Shown here one piece after another: positions 59,398 to 64,000 of a DNA stretch of 64,000 bases (its first letter is position 1; every line of letters begins with the position of its first letter). The notes beneath the pieces were generated by a model. The model did not search any database and was not told the DNA's origin. It saw only the letters and a program-made list of their open reading frames with translations. A program made the translations under genes and the position numbers. Source of the DNA: Ciborinia camelliae (taxonomy: Eukaryota; Ascomycota; Leotiomycetes; Helotiales; Sclerotiniaceae); assembly GCA_025890175.1 (NCBI GenBank), contig JANPYM010000002.1, forward strand, positions 2,556,006-2,620,005, given 5' to 3'.

Positions 59398-61688
59398 ATG
59401 CCTCCCCCACCGAGACTTTTCCATGGTGATGTGGAATTGGGGAAACGAGATGATGATCATAAGCCTGGTTCGAATACGCCATTAGGATTGGCTTGGAAAC
59501 ATCGAAGACCACATGTTCAACGTCGATCGATAAAGAAGATTATAATAGGTCTGTTAGTTGGAATTGGACTTTATTATTTTTACAAGAATATGCCGACAGA
59601 CCTACAAAATCCTCGACAAAGACCTAATTATATTCAATCTGAAGGGGCTCTTGCGCAAGCTGGTTCGAAAGGGACAAGTGGTTCGAAAGCCCAATCCTCG
59701 CATCTCAATTCAAATCAAGTCTCGAAAACAAATGATGATGAATCAACCAAGATACCTGGTGACTTTAATGGCCCCATCAAATTCTATCAATTGGCTTCAA
59801 CATTGCATGCAATGTCTAAGGTCAGAGGTTCTGATCCCATCAACAACAATGTGGTATGTGCATAGTCCGGGCCAGTATGATGTTTAACGGCTAATGATTC
59901 GTTAGTTATTTGCAGCTTCGAGTTTAAAAAGCGCTTCGACTTTATTACCTATCGCTTGTGAGATGGCATTAAAAGAGAGAAACTATGTACATTTTGCATT
60001 TATGGGGAGGGATGATATACCAATGGACATTTTGAAGTCCGTTAATGGAGTCAAGAAGGATTGTCATATTTTCTATCATGGTATGACCCCTCCTAAAGAA
60101 TTGTTGGATATTTTTAACATGATTAGATGCACGACCCGATTATTCTTTACAGAGCTCAGATTTCCGAATGGAAGTTAGTTGTTCTGCTGGTCTCAATCAT
60201 ATCAATTCATTTGTCCATCCACAAGCTGTTATCATTGACGCATCTGGGGATGAGGATGATTTCTTAATCACGGCTTTTAGGACCAGAGCCAACGCATTAG
60301 ACAAGACCTTAATTGAACTTCCCGCAGATGCTGAAAAGAATTTAATGTGGATTGTTCAATTGGATAGTGCAGCATTAAGTGGTAAGTACATATCTGAAAG
60401 GAAATGTAGTTGCGTTTAGCTGATTATCATAGTTTGGACCAAGATCAGTATTGATATAATTGTTCATGCGCAACCAAAGCAATCTGGATCTCTAATTAGG
60501 TTACTCAGATCTCTCAAGAGGGCGAATTATTTTTCCAGCAATATACCAAGATTAACGATAGAGTTACCGCATGATGTAGATGAACCTACAGAAACATTCC
60601 TTGCCGAATTTAAGTGGCCACCAAGACGTGGTCAAGATCAAACTAGTCTCCTCACTCTTCGTCATCGAATTCCACTGCATGGACTTACCCCGGAGGAAAG
60701 TTCGATCAAATTTATGGAATCATTCTGGCCTACGGATACTAGGTTTGCGCATGTCCTTGTTCTTTCTCCCCAGGCCGAACTTTCGCCGCTCTATTTCCAT
60801 TACCTCAAATTCGCGCTGCTAGAGTACAGATACTCTTACAATGGAGCATTGTCTAAAAGGCATATGCTTGGAATAAGTCTTGATCTACCAACTACTTATC
60901 TCAATGATTCGACGGAATTTACCCCACCCGTTTCATCAAGTAAATACCCTAGTCCATTCTTATGGCAAGCTCCAAATAGCAATGCTGCTCTTTATTTCGG
61001 AGATAAATGGGTAGAACTCCATGACTTCACAGCTAGAATGATGTTCTCTCAACATTCTTTACCTCCAACTACCTTGAGTAGTAACTACGTCAGTAAAACG
61101 TACCCATCATGGTTAGAGTATGTTCTTAAATTGGCAAGGGTGCGTGGCTATTGGACTCTATATCCAAATTTCGAAAGCTGGGATGCTCTCTCTACAATCC
61201 ATACAGACCTCTATACGCCCCCAGAAGAATACATGAACGAACCAGACGGGTCAACAGATTTTACAGCAAATCAAGCGGAACATCTATCATTAAAACATAA
61301 AGAAGAGCCGCTGATAACAGCATCTTTACAAACTATTCTGTCGGATTTGCCTGTCAAAATTGCTGACATGAAAATGATTGGTTGGGATGGGGAGGATATG
61401 AATAGCCAAGAGCTACAATTACAAGCGAAGGAATATAGTCGAATTTTCCGACATGAGATTGGAGGATGTGCCAATGGAGTGAAAAAAGAAAGGGTCAATA
61501 TGCTGGCAGGGGACCTATTTTGTTCAGGGAATGAGCCTTTGGAGCCTTTGGAGCCTTTGGAGCCTTTGGAGCCTTCCGCGCCCTTATCACCAAAGGCAAC
61601 TTCCGTCTTGGAGTCAAAGGAGAGTAATACCAAGGCAGCCACAAAAATTGATGGTGTGGTTAATACTGTAGGGAAATCTTCTACTTAG
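59398..61688 (+). CDS. Type II membrane glycosyltransferase (fungal GT2-like family)
   Basis: Four exons (59398-59853, 59906-60080, 60127-60381 and 60433-61688) with three introns of 46-52 nt all join in phase, giving about 713 aa. A cytosolic basic N-terminus precedes a single membrane anchor at about residues 48-62 (IIIGLLVGIGLYYFY), then a Ser/Gln/Asn-rich stem, then the lumenal domain. Family-like segments include ARPDYSLQSSDFRMEVS, IDIIVHAQPKQSGSLIRLL, VLVLSPQAELSPLYFHYLK, FLWQAPNSNAALYFGDKW and SYVSKTYPSWLEYVLKLAR-type sequence. Together they resemble an ascomycete-specific glycosyltransferase family 2 group whose donor and acceptor are unknown to me. The Golgi is the likely site. The C-terminal tail carries five tandem EPL/EPLEP units from a 9-bp repeat (about 61533-61578) and appears disordered. 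Confidence 0.75.
61533..61578 (+). repeat. GAGCCTTTG 9-bp coding repeat
   Basis: About five perfect GAGCCTTTG units encode Glu-Pro-Leu in the tail of the glycosyltransferase. Confidence 0.9.
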
Positions 61689-62503
61689 TATAAGTTAGAG
61701 CCTGGTTATGACGTTGTGTTTGGTGGAGATTTTCCCATATGTACAAACCGAATTTTCACGATTTCAAGGAGAATCTCTTGATCGAGACGTCCTTTACTTG
61801 TCTACGGTGATCGGTATCCATGAAGGTCTTTCATGTGTACATTTGAATTGCTATTGGCCTTTGGAAGTACGGAAGCCTGTCCGAATTGCCAAGCACAAAG
61901 AACATTTCGTATTATTCTCGAAGCTGCCCAGGCACTGATGTCGGTTTACTCCTCATTCCTTTCATTTCTGATTCGAATTTCTTGAAAGAAGTATAATCCG
62001 ATTAATAATGAGGGGGGTCCTCTATGACAAAGGGATGATGATACATCTCGGACTTAATTGGTATCGCCTCGTGGTATTCTCCCATCCTTTGTCCACAATC
62101 TTTCTAGAAACATGAAGAAAATCTAAATTTAAACTCGAGACAACGCCGGTCACCATGAGTTTTGTGAAAGCTCCTTAGTCCTACTTCACCCCTGCCCTAT
62201 CTCCTCGGAATAAATATGAGGTTAGTATGAAGTTATTAATTTCTTTTCGGTAAGTTCAATTCGCTACGATTTTGGGTGGTATTACTAGTTCTTTTCCTTT
62301 ATTGGAATTTTCATATACTGCTCGTGAGAATCTTTGGGGAGAGGAAGTGAATTGTCTCTTGGCATCATCATTCATTTGATTGCATTTGAAACCTGAGTTT
62401 ATATATTGTCGCTCACTCCGACAACCTCGCTTGCAAGGAGCAACTTCCTTTCCAATCAGATCGAAAAAGAAGCAACATCTTGTTAACCAAACCATCTTAA
62501 GCA
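61689..62503. other. Intergenic region
   Basis: 3' flank of the glycosyltransferase and leader of the following gene; no additional gene recognised. Confidence 0.45.
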
Positions 62504-63997
62504 ATGGAAGAACAAGAACATCATGGAACCACACCAGCATGCCGTGGCAAGTCTTTTGGCAGATGCCTAAGTGTAGTAACAGATTTGGCAGGACCCTCTC
62601 AACAACCCTGCCCATCCCCCTATGTTCCAAATCAAATCAATCCTGTTTCAGCCCCTCCTCTCCCTCATCATAGTCAAGTCAATCCACTCTCCGCTCTCCC
62701 CATAACACCAAACCATCCCCTAGCAATTCCGCAACCTCAACCATATCAAACACAACTCTTTAACCCCGAACATCATTATTTGCTCTTATCGCTCTCCAGG
62801 GAGAATCTCAAAGCACTTTCTCTTCGTCAGAAAATCGCAGCTTTGGAAACTTCCCTATCTTCTCTCGATCTCGGCGGTCCAGCTACGCCGAGTATCACAA
62901 CTCCCCTTTCCACTATTTCCACCATCCCCACCCCCATATCCACAATATCCACAACATCATCTACAACTTCGCAAGCCCCCACAAGACGCAAAATCAAAAA
63001 GCAAATCTCTTGGTTGAAATGTCGCATCAAGGAATGCACGCGTCAAGAACGGACTATACTAGATAGATTGCAGCAGATAGGAGAGGAAGAGGAAAGAAGA
63101 TGGCAGTGGATGCAGATTGAACAACAGAGGAGGATAAATGAGGAGATGATGGAGTGGCAAAGGGGGTATTGGGAACAATTTCGGATGTGTGCGGGGGACT
63201 TTGGGGGTGGGTATGGATATGGGGTTGGAGGAAATTGGTGTGGTCAGGGGAACGTAAATGAGGGGTTGGATGCCAATACACCGGCTTTTCAACCTGGGAC
63301 GGGCAGTGTTGGTGTTGGGGGCGAAGGGTCGAGATCGCAAAGATCATCTGTCGTTCGAAAACATTCAAGTGATTTCTGGAACACGGAAGCGCCGGTTTTT
63401 TCACCGGTCGATTTCTTCGGTCCTTCTTCTAAATCTTCTTCTACTCGCTCTTCTCACCATGGCCAGGGTCGGGAAGGAGAGAGGCTTAGTCGAGGATGGG
63501 ATGAATGTGAGTTATCACCCCTGGCAGAAGAAAAAATTGAATTACCAGAAGAATGGTTGGTGGAACCTAAGGAAGAAAAAGACGAAGTAGTAGATGATTC
63601 GACGACCGGCACGGAAATAGGGGAAGGATCAGGAGAAGGATCGGGAGAAGGAAGCGGGGAAGGAAGTGGAGAAGGAGAAGGAGATTCTCCAACAGGAACA
63701 GCCATCACAACACCCACTCCCCAACAAAGTGCGAGGATGACACCGATGGGTGGAGCCAAAAGTTGTAATGATGTCAAACTTGCATTTTGTGACGAGACGT
63801 GGGCGCGAGGGGAGGGCGAAGAGGAGGGCGATTCCTCGGAAGATGGGAAGAGTATTCGTCCGTATACCTTGAGGGATAGGAAGTGTAAAAGTAACAGTTT
63901 GCCTCTGGTCGGGAGCCGGACCTGGCTTGAGGTTTGTGGTAAGTTTAAAGGGGGAGAGCAATTAAAGGAGAAGAATGAGGTTGATCAGGTGTGGTGA
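62504..63997 (+). CDS. Unknown low-complexity protein with a central coiled coil (497 aa)
   Basis: A single open exon from ATG (context AGCAATGG) to TGA three bases before the window edge. I do not recognise a domain. Residues 30-85 are Pro/Gln rich and 125-160 are Ser/Thr/Ile/Pro repeats. Residues 161-228 are strongly charged and helical with Trp and Arg/Glu heptads (KKQISWLKCRIKECTRQER, EEEERRWQWMQIEQQRR), probably a coiled coil. A Gly/Tyr stretch and Ser-rich segments follow, then a (GEGS)n acidic run encoded by a GGAGAAGGA-type repeat near 63625-63685. A splice downstream of the window edge could change the C-terminus. It may be a signalling or nuclear scaffold, but nothing shows this directly. 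Confidence 0.6.
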   Translation: MEEQEHHGTTPACRGKSFGRCLSVVTDLAGPSQQPCPSPYVPNQINPVSAPPLPHHSQVNPLSALPITPNHPLAIPQPQPYQTQLFNPEHHYLLLSLSRENLKALSLRQKIAALETSLSSLDLGGPATPSITTPLSTISTIPTPISTISTTSSTTSQAPTRRKIKKQISWLKCRIKECTRQERTILDRLQQIGEEEERRWQWMQIEQQRRINEEMMEWQRGYWEQFRMCAGDFGGGYGYGVGGNWCGQGNVNEGLDANTPAFQPGTGSVGVGGEGSRSQRSSVVRKHSSDFWNTEAPVFSPVDFFGPSSKSSSTRSSHHGQGREGERLSRGWDECELSPLAEEKIELPEEWLVEPKEEKDEVVDDSTTGTEIGEGSGEGSGEGSGEGSGEGEGDSPTGTAITTPTPQQSARMTPMGGAKSCNDVKLAFCDETWARGEGEEEGDSSEDGKSIRPYTLRDRKCKSNSLPLVGSRTWLEVCGKFKGGEQLKEKNEVDQVW

Positions 63998-64000
63998 TGG

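Overview
The window is nuclear DNA of a filamentous ascomycete, most likely a leotiomycete (Helotiales-type). Genes are interrupted by short GT-AG introns (about 46-75 nt, often with a CTAAC/GCTAAC branch site). AT-rich islands show C-to-T/G-to-A decay typical of repeat-induced point mutation (RIP). Intergenic DNA is littered with TACCTACC/CTAGGTAGG-type motifs. The class-level placement is inference; the fungal nature is clear from gene content.

Layout. 1-5063 is an AT-rich, RIP-decayed repeat island with long direct repeats of LTR type. 8.8-10.5 kb carries a CorA-like membrane protein gene (minus). 12.7-14.6 kb is the Ran exchange factor RCC1/Pim1. 14.6-21.8 kb is gene-poor and rich in microsatellites; it leads into an 814-residue disordered protein (21.8-24.2 kb) with upstream ATGs. 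26.0-27.0 kb is a thioredoxin whose two in-frame starts could give mitochondrial and cytosolic forms. 27.0-33.6 kb has no gene I can support. 33.6-35.9 kb is gamma-tubulin complex component GCP4 (minus). 36.9-40.0 kb holds a tandem family of signal-peptide proteins joining an IFI6/IFI27-like membrane domain to a repeated helical module: one intact copy, one with an acidic repeat and a shortened tail, and one relic. 41.0-42.7 kb is a secreted CALB-type lipase (minus). 43.2-44.3 kb is a second AT-rich island with a CTACAAATTTA minisatellite. 45.4-46.3 kb is an unknown three-exon gene. 49.0-50.5 kb is a broken multi-KilA-N/APSES-repeat gene (minus). A MITE-like element (51.6-51.9 kb) and an intron-bearing tRNA-Thr(CGT) (52.3 kb) follow.

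The metabolic highlight is at 53.2-56.9 kb: a class I O-methyltransferase and a sugar-phosphate cyclase of the dehydroquinate-synthase fold, divergently transcribed across a 1.2 kb shared upstream region. By analogy with MysA/MysB of mycosporine biosynthesis this pair could make 4-deoxygadusol, the mycosporine core. No ATP-grasp ligase is visible in the window. Beyond it lie a Rae1/Gle2-like WD40 relic, a tRNA-Val(AAC) with an abnormal T-loop, a fungal membrane glycosyltransferase (59.4-61.7 kb) and a disordered coiled-coil protein (62.5-64.0 kb).

Exon limits were set by hand from reading-frame continuity and splice consensus; CDS coordinates are given start-to-stop including introns.
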